64,000 nt of DNA from Anoxybacterium sp963665645 (GTDB taxonomy: Bacteria > Bacillota > Clostridia > Peptostreptococcales > Anaerovoracaceae). Location of the stretch: contig CAXXQN010000007.1 in the NCBI GenBank assembly GCA_963665645.2, forward strand, positions 620,001-684,000, given 5' to 3'. The notes below the pieces were generated by a model that saw only the letters and a program-made list of their open reading frames with translations, did no database searches and had not been told where the DNA came from. The position numbers were made by a program, and so were the translations under genes. Positions 42,243 through 51,395 of this stretch are shown here, piece by piece. Position 1 is the first letter of the stretch; each line of letters begins with the position of its first letter.

Positions 42243-43640
42243 TCAGCAAACTTTACGGGGATTTAAGATATTCATTGGATCAAAGGCTTTTTTAATACCT
42301 TGCATAATCTCAAGGATCTCGGGATCTAAGGATTTTGCAAGGTAAGGCTTCTTGGCAAAACCAATTCCGTGTTCGCCGGAAACTTGGCCTCTAAGTTCAT
42401 TTGCTTTCTCGTACATAGCGTCCATCGCCAGATTGACGCGTTTTTTCCATTCTTCATCATTTAGATCATCCTTTAAGACGTAGGCATGAAGATTACCATC
42501 GCCTGCATGACCAAAGCTTTTTATTCTGACACCAATTTCATCTTGAAGATGGTGGCTGAACTCAACGATTTCATTTACTTTATTTCGAGGAACTACAACG
42601 TCTATTTCATCCATATAAGTAGTTGAAGCTTTTATGGCTTCCAGGAATGCTCCGCGTGCTTTCCAGATGGAATCGTTTCTTTCTTCTGTATCTGAGATCA
42701 GAATGTCCAGAGCACCTTGCGCTAAGCAGATTTTGGCAGCATTTTCAAAATCTGATTCAATTTGTTCTGAAGAATTACCATCAAACTTTAGAAGCAGGTA
42801 AGCATCGGATTGACTGTCAGGGAATTTTTTGCCTAAAAAATTTTCTGCATCAATTATGGTTTCTCTCTGCATAAATTCTATTGCTGTTGGTATCGATTTA
42901 CTTTTAATAATTAACGGTACCGTTCTGATCGCTTGTTCAAGGTTTGGAAAAGGAATGAGCAGACTAATGTTTTTTTTAGGAAGAGGCAACAGTTTTAAAA
43001 TTGCTTTCGTAATGATACCCAGCGTTCCTTCAGACCCAATCATTAAGTCCTTCATTGCGTAACCAGAGCTGTTTTTAACAACCTTTCCGCCAAATTCCAC
43101 AATCTTGCCGGAAGGTAAGACAACTTCAAGACCTCTGACATAATCTCTTGTTACACCATATTTTACTGCACGCATTCCACCTGCATTTGTATTAATGTTA
43201 CCTCCAATTGTTGCTGTTTTTTCGCCTGGATCGGGGGGATAGAAGAAATCATGCTCTTCAACATATTGGGAGAGTTCCATAAGTAAAACGCCAGGCTCTA
43301 CCGTAATCGTTAAATTTTCTTCATCAAGTTCTAAAACCTGATTCATAAGGCTTAAATCGATGATGATACCCTTTTCAATTGCAACAGCTGAACCAACAAG
43401 ACCGGTGCCTGATCCCCTTGGCGTAACCGGAATGTTATTGTCATAAGCGTATCGCATAATGTCGGAGATCTCTTTTGCAGTAAGGGCTTGAACAACGAGA
43501 TCGGGATAACAATGTGTGCCTCCCAGCTCGTCATGACTGTAATCTTCGCTGATATTTTCTCCATAAAAAATACGCTCTTTCTCTTGAATGATTGCCAGAA
43601 TGGCTTCATAATCTTTTTCATCAAATATCTTATAACTCAT
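42243..43640 (-). CDS. lctD: FAD-linked D-lactate/2-hydroxyacid dehydrogenase (GlcD family), LctD-like
   Basis: 465 residues. FAD-binding PCMH motifs: TPRGSGTGLVGSAV, GEKTATIGGNINTNAGGMRAVKYG, SGYAMKDLMIGSEGTLGI; C-terminal GlcD motifs GHAGDGNLHAYV and SGEHGIGFAKK. With the EtfB/EtfA pair encoded just upstream it matches the LctBCD arrangement of Acetobacterium, where lactate oxidation by NAD+ is driven by co-oxidation of reduced ferredoxin. Substrate could be another 2-hydroxy acid. The start lies four bases after the etfA stop, so it is the last gene of the operon. Confidence 0.85.
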   Translation of the reverse strand: MSYKIFDEKDYEAILAIIQEKERIFYGENISEDYSHDELGGTHCYPDLVVQALTAKEISDIMRYAYDNNIPVTPRGSGTGLVGSAVAIEKGIIIDLSLMNQVLELDEENLTITVEPGVLLMELSQYVEEHDFFYPPDPGEKTATIGGNINTNAGGMRAVKYGVTRDYVRGLEVVLPSGKIVEFGGKVVKNSSGYAMKDLMIGSEGTLGIITKAILKLLPLPKKNISLLIPFPNLEQAIRTVPLIIKSKSIPTAIEFMQRETIIDAENFLGKKFPDSQSDAYLLLKFDGNSSEQIESDFENAAKICLAQGALDILISDTEERNDSIWKARGAFLEAIKASTTYMDEIDVVVPRNKVNEIVEFSHHLQDEIGVRIKSFGHAGDGNLHAYVLKDDLNDEEWKKRVNLAMDAMYEKANELRGQVSGEHGIGFAKKPYLAKSLDPEILEIMQGIKKAFDPMNILNPRKVC

Positions 43641-43644
43641 CCAC

Positions 43645-44838
43645 TTACGCCTCCTTTGCCGCTTTTATTTGTTCGATCAATTGAGGTACAATTTCGTAGA
43701 GATCACCAACGATGCCATAATGTGCTATCTTGAATATCGGTGCTTTTTCATCCCGGTTGATCGCAAATATGGTTTCTGAGTTGTTCATACCTGCAGTAAA
43801 TTGAACCGCACCGGAAACACCGCAGGTGATAATCAGTTTGGGTCTTACAGTTCTTCCGCTCAATCCAATTTGTCTTCTTGCATCAATCCAACCAGATTCG
43901 ATCATAGGACGCGTGCAGGAAATTTCACCATTTAAATGATTTGCCAGTTCCTTTAACATTTTAAGATCTTCTTCGGATTTCACTCCACGGCCTGCAACAA
44001 CTAAAACATCGGCATTTTCAATCATCGTTTCTTTTGGCTTCGGAACAATATCCAAGACTTTGATTTTTGAAACCAGCTGATGTTCTGATACTGTACACTG
44101 AGTAATCCTGCCTTTCGTCTCTTCCTTTCTTTTCGGCGCATTCATTACTTTATAACGTACGGTAGCCAGCTGAGGCCGGGTATTTGGTGTCTGGATTTGA
44201 GCCATAATATTACCGCCAAAAGCGGGTCTGATCTGAACTAAGTCTGTATTATCATTGATCTCTAAAATAGTACAGTCTGCGGTGAGTCCTGTCCGAAAGC
44301 GTGCTGCAACCCTGGGGGCTAATTGTCGGCCTATTGTTGTAGCACCTACAAGAATGGCGGTTGGTTTTACATGGTTAATGAAATTTTCAAAGGCAGAGGT
44401 GTAGACGTCGATTCTAAAATGTTCAAGTTGTGACTGATCATATACAAAGACACGATCAACACCGTAGTGTAGAATCTCGGAAGCTGCTTGGGTAACCTTA
44501 TGTCCCATGAATACGCAATAAACCGGATGATCTATTTTTGCTGCCAGCTCTTTGGCTTTACCAATTAATTCAAAGGTGATAGGATGTATTTCGCCATTCA
44601 AATGCTCCACATAAACGGCGATGCCGTTCCATAAGGATTTATCCAAAGCAGCACTGATGGCATCTTCAATTAGTTCGACAGCACCTGCCGGCCCCTTTTT
44701 GATACAAAGTTTACACATTTTACAGCCAGCATTCACATCAATTGTTCCGTTATTGTTTTCCAGTGCGCCAAAGGGGCAGAGTGAGAGGAATTCTTCCATA
44801 TTTTGAATCTTATCTTGATGAATGATTAGTTTTCCCAT
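43645..44838 (-). CDS. lctC: Electron transfer flavoprotein alpha with N-terminal ferredoxin-like domain, LctC-like
   Basis: 397 residues. Residues 1-60 form a ferredoxin-like domain with four cysteines (CPFGAL and GCKMCKLCIKKGP) able to bind one [4Fe-4S] cluster; the usual CxxxCP end is replaced by CIKKGP, so the ligand is probably the earlier cysteine of CPFGAL. The rest is a typical Etf alpha chain with the FAD site SGRTVRPKLIITCGVSGAVQF and the closing HYGIVGDLYEIVPQL. This long form is found in bifurcating Etf complexes such as LctBC and CarDE. Lies 13 bases after etfB. Confidence 0.88.
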   Translation of the reverse strand: MGKLIIHQDKIQNMEEFLSLCPFGALENNNGTIDVNAGCKMCKLCIKKGPAGAVELIEDAISAALDKSLWNGIAVYVEHLNGEIHPITFELIGKAKELAAKIDHPVYCVFMGHKVTQAASEILHYGVDRVFVYDQSQLEHFRIDVYTSAFENFINHVKPTAILVGATTIGRQLAPRVAARFRTGLTADCTILEINDNTDLVQIRPAFGGNIMAQIQTPNTRPQLATVRYKVMNAPKRKEETKGRITQCTVSEHQLVSKIKVLDIVPKPKETMIENADVLVVAGRGVKSEEDLKMLKELANHLNGEISCTRPMIESGWIDARRQIGLSGRTVRPKLIITCGVSGAVQFTAGMNNSETIFAINRDEKAPIFKIAHYGIVGDLYEIVPQLIEQIKAAKEA

Positions 44839-44851
44839 GTCTTATGGCCTC

Positions 44852-45640
44852 CTATATAAATTTTAACGATGTGAGTTTTTCATAGAACTGGTGGGCTAGT
44901 TCTTTGCTGGAACCTTTCCAGAGTTCTCGTTTGTCGTTGACCTCTGGTGGGAATATACGTTGAACCTGTGTAGGAGAACCACTTAAACCATATTTTTTTT
45001 CGTCTTGGTCTTTTAAATCTTCAAATGTGATTATCTGTATTACCTTGTTTTTGGTAACCATTTTCTTAACATAGGAAGGAAGTCTTGGTTGGCATATTGA
45101 TTTTTCTACGGTCAAAAGGCAGGGGAATTCAACCTCTGCGATTTCAATGGTATCAGCCATCTCCATTTCTACCGTAATCCCTTGCGCTGTTATTTCAACG
45201 ATTCTACTTACATTAGAAACGCTTGGTATTTTTAGGTATTCTGCCATTTCCGGGCCAACCTGAGCGGTATCGCCATCGGTTGTTTGCTTGCCGCAAAGAA
45301 TGAAATCATAGTGACCGACTTTTTTGACACCTTGAGATAGCGTATAGCTGGTAGCAAGTACATCGGCGCCGCCAAATCTGCGGTCGGATAACAGAGTTCC
45401 TTCGTCTGCACCCATAGCGAAAGCTTCTGAAATGATTTGTTTTGCTTGCGGAGGTCCCATACTGATGACATGAACCGATCCTCCATGAGCTTCCTTTAAT
45501 GTAAGAGCTGTTTCAAGAGCGTAGAGATCATAAGGATTCATTTTGGAATCTACGCCATCTCTTTTTAAAACGCCAGTTATCGGATCAACTTCAACCTTAT
45601 TCGTTCCGGGAACTTGCTTGATACATACAACAATATTCAT
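44852..45640 (-). CDS. lctB: Electron transfer flavoprotein beta, LctB-like
   Basis: 262 residues, first gene of the operon. Typical Etf beta: NIVVCIKQVPGTNKVEVDPITGVL, NPYDLYALETAL, DFILCGKQTTDGDTAQVGPEMAEYL. The last of these is the region that binds the bifurcating FAD in bifurcating Etfs (AMP in others). A GAGG ribosome site precedes ATG 45640. A strong promoter and two palindromic operators lie upstream. Confidence 0.9.
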   Translation of the reverse strand: MNIVVCIKQVPGTNKVEVDPITGVLKRDGVDSKMNPYDLYALETALTLKEAHGGSVHVISMGPPQAKQIISEAFAMGADEGTLLSDRRFGGADVLATSYTLSQGVKKVGHYDFILCGKQTTDGDTAQVGPEMAEYLKIPSVSNVSRIVEITAQGITVEMEMADTIEIAEVEFPCLLTVEKSICQPRLPSYVKKMVTKNKVIQIITFEDLKDQDEKKYGLSGSPTQVQRIFPPEVNDKRELWKGSSKELAHQFYEKLTSLKFI

Positions 45641-45728
45641 ATATGTTATGCCTCCTTTTTTATGAAAATAATAATAACGAAAAGAGGGAAATCATTTTGC
45701 CAGCAGCGGTAAGCGGCGTATGACGATT

Positions 45729-45749
45729 AATATTGGTATGACCAATATT
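45729..45749. promoter_or_regulatory. FadR/GntR-type operator 1 upstream of lctBCD
   Basis: AATATTGGT-ATG-ACCAATATT, a perfect palindrome with 9-bp arms and a 3-base centre, matching the TTGGT-N3-ACCAA form bound by PdhR/LldR-like GntR regulators. It lies in the transcribed leader. Confidence 0.75.
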
Positions 45750-45787
45750 TAAGAAAAAATAATACACTATAAATATGCAATTTACTC

Positions 45788-45804
45788 AATTGGTATGACC
45801 AATA
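45788..45804. promoter_or_regulatory. FadR/GntR-type operator 2 upstream of lctBCD
   Basis: ATTGGT-ATG-ACCAAT, same core as operator 1. It begins nine bases downstream of the -10 box of the lct promoter, so it covers the transcription start, as expected for a repressor. Confidence 0.75.
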
Positions 45805-45812
45805 TTATTTAT

Positions 45813-45841
45813 ATCATACGATATAATATGTTTCTTGTAAA
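45813..45841 (-). promoter_or_regulatory. Promoter of lctBCD
   Basis: On the minus strand TTTACA (45841-45836), 17 bases, TATGAT (45818-45813). Confidence 0.7.
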
Positions 45842-46082
45842 TAATAATTAATTGATTAACATATTTTAATGCCGACGCTTTGACAACAACCTGCTCTTAC
45901 TGGTTCCGTCATGGAGATCGTACCGACTTCGGTCAATTTGGCTCGAAGTCAGGGCAACGACGATAGCAACAGGTGTTCCTTGCAGGGCATAAACATTTCA
46001 ATCAGATTCGATCGATAAAATACTTAGGATTTGACTTAGAATTGTATGCCTGCTCGTCTGAATTGTCAAATACGCAACAGCA

Positions 46083-46112
46083 TTGAATTAAGAGCTAAAG
46101 ATATGCTATAAT
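46083..46112 (+). promoter_or_regulatory. Promoter of the IclR regulator gene
   Basis: TTGAAT, 18 bases, TATAAT, leaving a leader of about 150 bases. The GC-richer stretch 45890-46020 between the two divergent promoters shows no gene I can recognise; it contains GACTTCG / CGAAGTC arms. Confidence 0.65.
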
Positions 46113-46266
46113 ACAGGAGTTCAGCTAAGAAAAGTTAAGCAGAATACTTTACAAGATTAAAATAATTTGCTGGATAAAAAGGATAATTTATGTCTAACTT
46201 AATAGATAGAAACTTATTAATTTGTAGCTCTTTGAGCTATATCACTATGATACCAGGAGGAATAAT

Positions 46267-47025
46267 ATGGTAAATGCTGATCAGTATCTATTGCAATCGG
46301 TAGATAACTCTTTATCCATAATTGAATTATTATGTGACCATGAGGAATTGAATCTTACTCAAATTGTTTCAATGACAAGATTCGGAAAAAGCACAGTTTA
46401 TAGAATGCTTATAACGTTAGAACGGCACAAGTTTATAAAAAAAACAAAAACGAATACATACAGATTAGGATATCGTTTTGCTGCTATTGGTGCGATAGTA
46501 ACCGCCAGGATGGAATTGGTACAAATTTCACACGAATATTTGCAGGATCTGTCGGCAAAGACAAATGAGACTGCGCATCTTACTGCATTCGTTGATGATA
46601 CGAAAGTACAATTCATAGATAAGGTGAGAGGCGATTCATCCATATGGATGGAGTCCACGGTTGGAATGACAAGGGAGGCACACCTTACGGGAAGTGGCAA
46701 GACAATATTAGCTTTTCAGAGCGATGAACGCATAGAGCAATATATTAAAAATGTTGAGTTTAAGAAGATGACTGATCATTCGATTCTGTCAAGTGATGAA
46801 CTTAAAAATGAGTTGGAAAAGATACGCGAAAATGGTTTTGGATACGACAATGAAGAGAGCGAAAAAGGATTGGTTTGTTTTGCTGCACCAGTTAGAAACT
46901 TTAAGGGAAAAGTCGTTGCAGCAGTTAGCATTTCGGGTTTTAGGGATAATATGAATGTGCGGAAAGAGCAGCTTGTTAAAACAGTCATGAAAACTGCCGA
47001 TGCAATTTCAAATGCAATTTCATAA
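46267..47025 (+). CDS. IclR-family transcriptional regulator
   Basis: 252 residues. N-terminal winged helix (LSIIELLCDHEELNLTQIVSMTRFGKSTVYRMLITLERHKFI) followed by the IclR effector-binding domain (GSGKTILAFQSDERIEQYI, GFGYDNEESEKGLVCFAAPVRNFKGKVVAAVSISG). AGGAGG precedes ATG. IclR proteins commonly control neighbouring catabolic genes and sense a pathway acid. The genes that follow in the same direction (transporter to butyrate kinase) are the natural target. A terminator follows directly. Confidence 0.88.
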   Translation: MVNADQYLLQSVDNSLSIIELLCDHEELNLTQIVSMTRFGKSTVYRMLITLERHKFIKKTKTNTYRLGYRFAAIGAIVTARMELVQISHEYLQDLSAKTNETAHLTAFVDDTKVQFIDKVRGDSSIWMESTVGMTREAHLTGSGKTILAFQSDERIEQYIKNVEFKKMTDHSILSSDELKNELEKIRENGFGYDNEESEKGLVCFAAPVRNFKGKVVAAVSISGFRDNMNVRKEQLVKTVMKTADAISNAIS

Positions 47026-47086
47026 TCAATAATAGCAGATGCAGGCAACCTTAGCATGCAGCTGTATCTGCATTATAAGACGATCA

Positions 47087-47119
47087 AACACTGTGCCGAT
47101 ATACGGCACGGTGTTTTTT
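47087..47119 (+). terminator. Terminator after the IclR gene
   Basis: ACACTGTGCCG / CGGCACGGTGT stem over ATATA, followed by TTTTTT. Confidence 0.85.
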
Positions 47120-47132
47120 ATACAAAAAAATC

Positions 47133-47161
47133 TTGACAACTTCGTAGAGTAAGAATATAGT
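47133..47161 (+). promoter_or_regulatory. Promoter of the transporter-to-kinase gene string
   Basis: TTGACA, 17 bases, TATAGT. ATATAG overlapping the -10 box and CTATAT 14 bases further form an inverted repeat that could be the IclR operator. Confidence 0.75.
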
Positions 47162-47226
47162 AAAGGCAAGAATTCTATATAAGAAACGTGGTACCGCATA
47201 AAGAAACCGTTGAGGAGGAAATTAAA

Positions 47227-48405
47227 ATGGAATCGGTAAAAAAACGTTCCCCAGGTATTATTCTTGTAGTTATGCTTGTAGCAATGATTTCAGGTGCGAT
47301 TTGTATGAACAAGGTTGCGCCAGTGCTAACGAACATTGTAACAGATTTGGAAATTTCGAACGGTACACTCTCAGGTTTTCTAATTTCGATCTTTGTGTTC
47401 TCCGGTATTTTCCTTTCTGTTCCAATGGGAATGTTGATCACGAGGTATGGTACATATAAAACTGGACTTTTTTCACTTTTTGCGATTATTATAGGTTCTG
47501 CTATAGGCGCAATTTCCAGTAACTATGAATTATTATTGATCAGCAGATTTATCGAAGGCATTGGACTAATGTTTGTGGCGACATTAGGGCCGGCGGCTGT
47601 TGCATCGGTGTTTTCGGATAAAAAAAGAGGTACGGCCATGGGATTGCTGATGTGCTTCATGTCTTTCGGACAGATCATCGCATTTAACCTTGCGCCGGCA
47701 ATCGCTCTATCAGGCTCATGGAAAAGTTTTTGGTGGGTAAGTGCGGGATTTGGAGTGTTTGCCTTGGTTCTCTGGGTGATCTTTATTAGAGATTTTGATG
47801 AGAAGACGGAAAGCTCGCAGGACAATAGTGCCGGAACTGCACTCAAAGATGTTCTTCAAAATGGCAGCGTGTGGCTGGTATGTATTACATTCTTTACCTA
47901 TTTGCTTACTCATATGGGCGTGTTTAATTACTTGCCTACCTATCTTACGGAGGTTGGTGGTATCAGCGCAACTCTTGCTGGTACACTTACAAGCATAACA
48001 AGTCTGGTTGGCATCCCTGTAGGAATCGTTGTGGGCTCAATAGCAGACAAAAGTGGTTCGAGAAAGATTCCTCTTGGAATAAATATGTTGTGCCTTGCTT
48101 TATTGTTTGGTTTGATACCATTGTTTAATAGTTCTAATTACTTACTTCTGGTCATACTCTATGGTTTGGTATCCATGTCTCAGGCAGGCCTGTGCTTTAC
48201 CGCTGTCATGGAAGTAGTAAAAGCAAATCAGGGCGGAACAGCCGCAGCTGTTTTAAATACTTCTCAGTGGGTTAGCATTTTTATTAGCACGATATTGTTT
48301 GGTACCTTGCTCGATAAGTACGATTGGAATATGAGCTTTTACATAATGGTTCCAATAGCGATAGTGGGTGCGCTAACAGCGTTCTTCAATAAAAAACTCA
48401 AGTAA
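47227..48405 (+). CDS. MFS transporter
   Basis: About 392 residues from ATG 47227, preceded by GAGGAGG (a GTG at 47188 is in frame but before that site). Twelve predicted membrane helices with MFS signatures: the loop 2-3 motif GMLITRYGTYKTGLFSL and a central cytoplasmic loop (RDFDEKTESSQDNS). Substrate not evident; first gene of the catabolic string, so it probably imports the compound used by the enzymes downstream, an organic acid or amide. Confidence 0.85.
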   Translation: MESVKKRSPGIILVVMLVAMISGAICMNKVAPVLTNIVTDLEISNGTLSGFLISIFVFSGIFLSVPMGMLITRYGTYKTGLFSLFAIIIGSAIGAISSNYELLLISRFIEGIGLMFVATLGPAAVASVFSDKKRGTAMGLLMCFMSFGQIIAFNLAPAIALSGSWKSFWWVSAGFGVFALVLWVIFIRDFDEKTESSQDNSAGTALKDVLQNGSVWLVCITFFTYLLTHMGVFNYLPTYLTEVGGISATLAGTLTSITSLVGIPVGIVVGSIADKSGSRKIPLGINMLCLALLFGLIPLFNSSNYLLLVILYGLVSMSQAGLCFTAVMEVVKANQGGTAAAVLNTSQWVSIFISTILFGTLLDKYDWNMSFYIMVPIAIVGALTAFFNKKLK

Positions 48406-48531
48406 TAGAGCATAATAAGTAAGGCTCCATTATTAGGAGGAAGGTGATGGATGGCGAAATCTCATGTCATTGTTTACTGTTCTTGATACAATAATAGGAT
48501 GTTGGAAAATAATAAAAACAGGAGGATTATT

Positions 48532-49467
48532 ATGAAGGATATTATTACAATTTCAGTCGTTAATTTTGATCCGGTGTGGGGAGACAGCTCTGATAATACA
48601 AAACGTATAGCCGAATACGTGGAGGCGGCAGGAAAACAAGGTGTTGATATGATCGTATTTCCGGAGAGTGCACTTACTGGCTATGATGATGATGCAGGAA
48701 AGGCTCTTGAGGAAAAAATGCATCGCCGACTGGCTGAGACGGTGCCGGGATCATCTTCTAACATGATTGCTGAGATAACAAAAAAATACGGTATGTATGC
48801 TATATATGGTATGCCAGAAAGGGATACAAAAGATACTTCTAAGGTATATAATTCTGCTGCTATTTGTGGTCCGGACGGAGTTGTCGGAACATATCGCAAA
48901 GTCCATCTGCCTCCTTTTAATGAGTTTTGGGCGGTACGCGGAACCGAACCCGGACTTATTGATACACCGTGGGGACCGGTAGGTATTGGTGTTTGTTGTG
49001 ATACCTATGCATTCCCTGAACTTATGAGATATTGTAGAGGAATGGGTGCGCGTCTGTTTATTAACTGTACTGCGATTGGAACAGCAGAAAGCGGAGGTGC
49101 AGGTGGATATACTGGAAATCTGTCTCTTGAATATCTGGCACACACGAACGATATGTATATTGCCTCAGCTAACATGTTCGGTAAAGATTTGAGCACCTTC
49201 TTTATGGGCGGATCAAGCATTATAGGTCCTGCCAGTAAACCGCCGCACATTCATTACTATGCCGGTCATAAATTTCTTGAACCCGGTGCGGATGAGGGAA
49301 CAGTTGCAACTGCAACTATTGACCTTTCTTATGTAAAGAGGTCATTCATCAATGCAATTTGGGAGCCTGTAGGAGATGTTCCATATTTTGACTGGCGTCC
49401 CGAACTCTATGCAGAGTGGTTTCAGCGGGTTGTTGACAACGGCTTATTTGCTAGACCTGAAAAGTAA
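48532..49467 (+). CDS. Nitrilase-superfamily carbon-nitrogen hydrolase
   Basis: 311 residues; ATG 48532 follows AGGAGG by eight bases. The catalytic triad of the superfamily is present: Glu in FPESALTGYD (about 45), Lys in YRKVHLPPF (about 123) and Cys in GVCCDTYAFPELMRY (about 155). The family hydrolyses amides, carbamoyl compounds or nitriles in the cytoplasm. In this cluster it would release ammonia from an amide or N-carbamoyl substrate to give an acid for the next steps; the actual substrate is unknown. Confidence 0.85.
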   Translation: MKDIITISVVNFDPVWGDSSDNTKRIAEYVEAAGKQGVDMIVFPESALTGYDDDAGKALEEKMHRRLAETVPGSSSNMIAEITKKYGMYAIYGMPERDTKDTSKVYNSAAICGPDGVVGTYRKVHLPPFNEFWAVRGTEPGLIDTPWGPVGIGVCCDTYAFPELMRYCRGMGARLFINCTAIGTAESGGAGGYTGNLSLEYLAHTNDMYIASANMFGKDLSTFFMGGSSIIGPASKPPHIHYYAGHKFLEPGADEGTVATATIDLSYVKRSFINAIWEPVGDVPYFDWRPELYAEWFQRVVDNGLFARPEK

Positions 49468-49564
49468 GATTATACTCTGAAGGTTTTCACTAAAAGATTT
49501 GAACTGGAAAGAGATAAAGGGCTGATTTCCTGAAAAAACAGATTTTAGCAAAAGAAGTATGTAT

Positions 49565-49598
49565 TAAGACGGGCTGTTGAAAAGAACAGCTCGTCTTA
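49565..49598 (+). repeat. Intra-operon hairpin
   Basis: TAAGACGGGCTGTT pairs with AACAGCTCGTCTTA (one G-T pair) over GAAAAG, with no T-run. Probably an mRNA stability or processing element between the hydrolase and dehydrogenase genes. Confidence 0.55.
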
Positions 49599-49619
49599 CA
49601 CAGGATAGAAGGTGAAATC

Positions 49620-50558
49620 ATGATAATTTCAATCATTGGATCGGGAGCCATGGGATGCAGATTCGGTGTTGCTTTCGCCGACGCGGGCGCTGATGTGTGG
49701 CTTTATGACGTGTGGCAGCAACACGTGGATAATATTAACAAAGATGGGCTTATCATTGAGGATGGACGCGGCGGGGAAAGAAAACTTAGGATGAATGCCG
49801 TGACTGATATGACGAAAGTACCGGTGTCAGATGTCGTAGTCATATTTACAAAATCAATGTTTACTCGCGATGCAATTACAAAGGCACTACCTATAATAGG
49901 CGAAAAGACCGTAATTATCACGCTGCAGAATGGTCTTGGTAATATTGAAACGATAAAGGAAATCACGTTTGGGAAACCGGTGATTGCCGGCGTGACAAAT
50001 TATGCAAGCGACCTTTTGAAGCCGGGAAGAGTCGAACTCAAAGGCAGCGGTCTTACAAAAATGATGGCTCTTGACTACGAAGCGGAGTCTGCTGCGGAGA
50101 CACTTGCAGAAATGATGAACAAATCCGGGCACAACGCGAAGATTTCATGCGATGTACTGGTAGACATTTGGGAGAAAGTTGCGTTTAATGCAGCGCTTAA
50201 TTCTATGACTGCAATTGCGGGATTGTCGGTCGGAAAGGTTGGCAGTATTTCTGAAAGTAGAAAACTGCTGTTTGAGATTGCTTCCGAGGTAACAACAGTA
50301 GCCAATGCGTCCGGAGTGGCGGCAAGCGATAAACATGTCCATGAGATAATAGAGAGTGTGTTTGATCCAAAGATGTCAGGTGATCACAAGACTTCTATGT
50401 TGCAGGATAGGCTCCTTAAACGTAAGACGGAAATAGAAGCGGTCTGCGGACGTGCAATAGCTCTGGGTAAAGAAAATAATATTCCGACGCCTAAACTTGA
50501 GTGTATGTATGCACTCGTTCGTGTAATTGAAGAAAACTACGATTCTATATGCTTTTAA
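49620..50558 (+). CDS. Ketopantoate reductase-family (ApbA/PanE) dehydrogenase
   Basis: 312 residues. N-terminal nucleotide site IIGSGAMGCRFGVAFADAGADVWLYD, then VIITLQNGLGNIE and the C-terminal family domain with the substrate lysine region (DVLVDIWEKVAFNAALNSMTAI). The enzyme family interconverts 2-oxo and 2-hydroxy acids with NAD(P)H. No other pantothenate gene is near, and the next genes oxidise a 2-oxo acid, so here it may make that 2-oxo acid from a 2-hydroxy acid. True ketopantoate reductase activity is not excluded. Confidence 0.8.
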   Translation: MIISIIGSGAMGCRFGVAFADAGADVWLYDVWQQHVDNINKDGLIIEDGRGGERKLRMNAVTDMTKVPVSDVVVIFTKSMFTRDAITKALPIIGEKTVIITLQNGLGNIETIKEITFGKPVIAGVTNYASDLLKPGRVELKGSGLTKMMALDYEAESAAETLAEMMNKSGHNAKISCDVLVDIWEKVAFNAALNSMTAIAGLSVGKVGSISESRKLLFEIASEVTTVANASGVAASDKHVHEIIESVFDPKMSGDHKTSMLQDRLLKRKTEIEAVCGRAIALGKENNIPTPKLECMYALVRVIEENYDSICF

Positions 50559-50586
50559 ACAGAAGGATTAATGGAAGGTAAAAAAG

Positions 50587-51138
50587 ATGATAAATTTAAA
50601 ATTTTTTGGATTGGGAGGTCAAGGTGTCGTAACTGCTGCAAAAATGTTTTCAGAAGCATATTCGCTATACGAAGGCAATTATGCCATAACGATACCGGCA
50701 TACGGTCATGAACGCAGAGGGGCACCGGTCAACACAAGTATCATAGCAGATGATATTCCGGTCAGACAGAACTGCTTCGTATACGAGCCTGATGTCGTAC
50801 TGGTTATGGATGCAACCGTTATGGATAAAGGAATTGATGTCTCGGCAGGAATAAAAGGCAGCAGTATACTGGTCTTAAACAGCAATAAAACGGATGAAAT
50901 AGAAAGATATAGTAAACTTGGATTTGAAAAAATGTATTATGTCGACGGTACAGGCATTGCGATGGATAACATAGGTATGGGAATACCTAATGGATCCATG
51001 CTGGGTGCTATTGCCAAGACAGGTATCGTGGGAATTGATGCCGTTGAAAGCGCTATTATAGATACATTTGGAAAGAAAGCAGGGGGGAAAAATGCTAAGG
51101 CAGCAAGAGAAGCATATGAAAAAACGGAATGTAAATAA
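50587..51138 (+). CDS. 2-Oxoacid:ferredoxin oxidoreductase, gamma subunit
   Basis: 183 residues. LKFFGLGGQGVVTAAKMFSEAYSLYEGNYAITIPAYGHERRGAPVNTSI is the typical start of PorC/VorC gamma chains. Together with the delta, alpha and beta genes that follow it makes a four-subunit enzyme that turns a 2-oxo acid plus CoA into acyl-CoA, CO2 and reduced ferredoxin. It overlaps the delta gene. Confidence 0.92.
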   Translation: MINLKFFGLGGQGVVTAAKMFSEAYSLYEGNYAITIPAYGHERRGAPVNTSIIADDIPVRQNCFVYEPDVVLVMDATVMDKGIDVSAGIKGSSILVLNSNKTDEIERYSKLGFEKMYYVDGTGIAMDNIGMGIPNGSMLGAIAKTGIVGIDAVESAIIDTFGKKAGGKNAKAAREAYEKTECK

Positions 51139-51391
51139 TCTGATGGGTCCTGTAGCCACCGTCTTTGCGGCGAGTAAAACAGGTTCATGGCGGCTTGAGA
51201 GGCCTGTTGTTGATTACGGCACTTGCATAAAATGCGGAACGTGCGAAAAATTCTGCCCTGCCGAGGTCATAACGATTAACAAAGAATCGAAAGAGTGCGT
51301 CAAAATTGATTATGATTATTGCAAAGGCTGTGGTATTTGCGCCAATGAATGTCCTAAAAAGTGTATTTCTATGGTAGAAGAGAGGGGGTAA
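51092..51391 (+). CDS. 2-Oxoacid:ferredoxin oxidoreductase, delta (ferredoxin) subunit
   Basis: About 99 residues from ATG 51092 (GGGGGG just upstream); ATG 51116 would give a more typical 91-residue PorD. TGSWRLERPVVDYGTC is the PorD hallmark. Two [4Fe-4S] motifs: CIKCGTCEKFCP and CKGCGICANECP. It passes electrons from the TPP site to external ferredoxin. Overlaps the gamma gene by up to 47 bases. Confidence 0.9.
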   Translation: MLRQQEKHMKKRNVNNLMGPVATVFAASKTGSWRLERPVVDYGTCIKCGTCEKFCPAEVITINKESKECVKIDYDYCKGCGICANECPKKCISMVEERG

Positions 51392-51395
51392 TGAT

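Noticed and set aside
45890..46020. Possible gene remnant in the lct-IclR intergenic region
   Set aside because: Base composition changes there, but no frame gave a recognisable protein.
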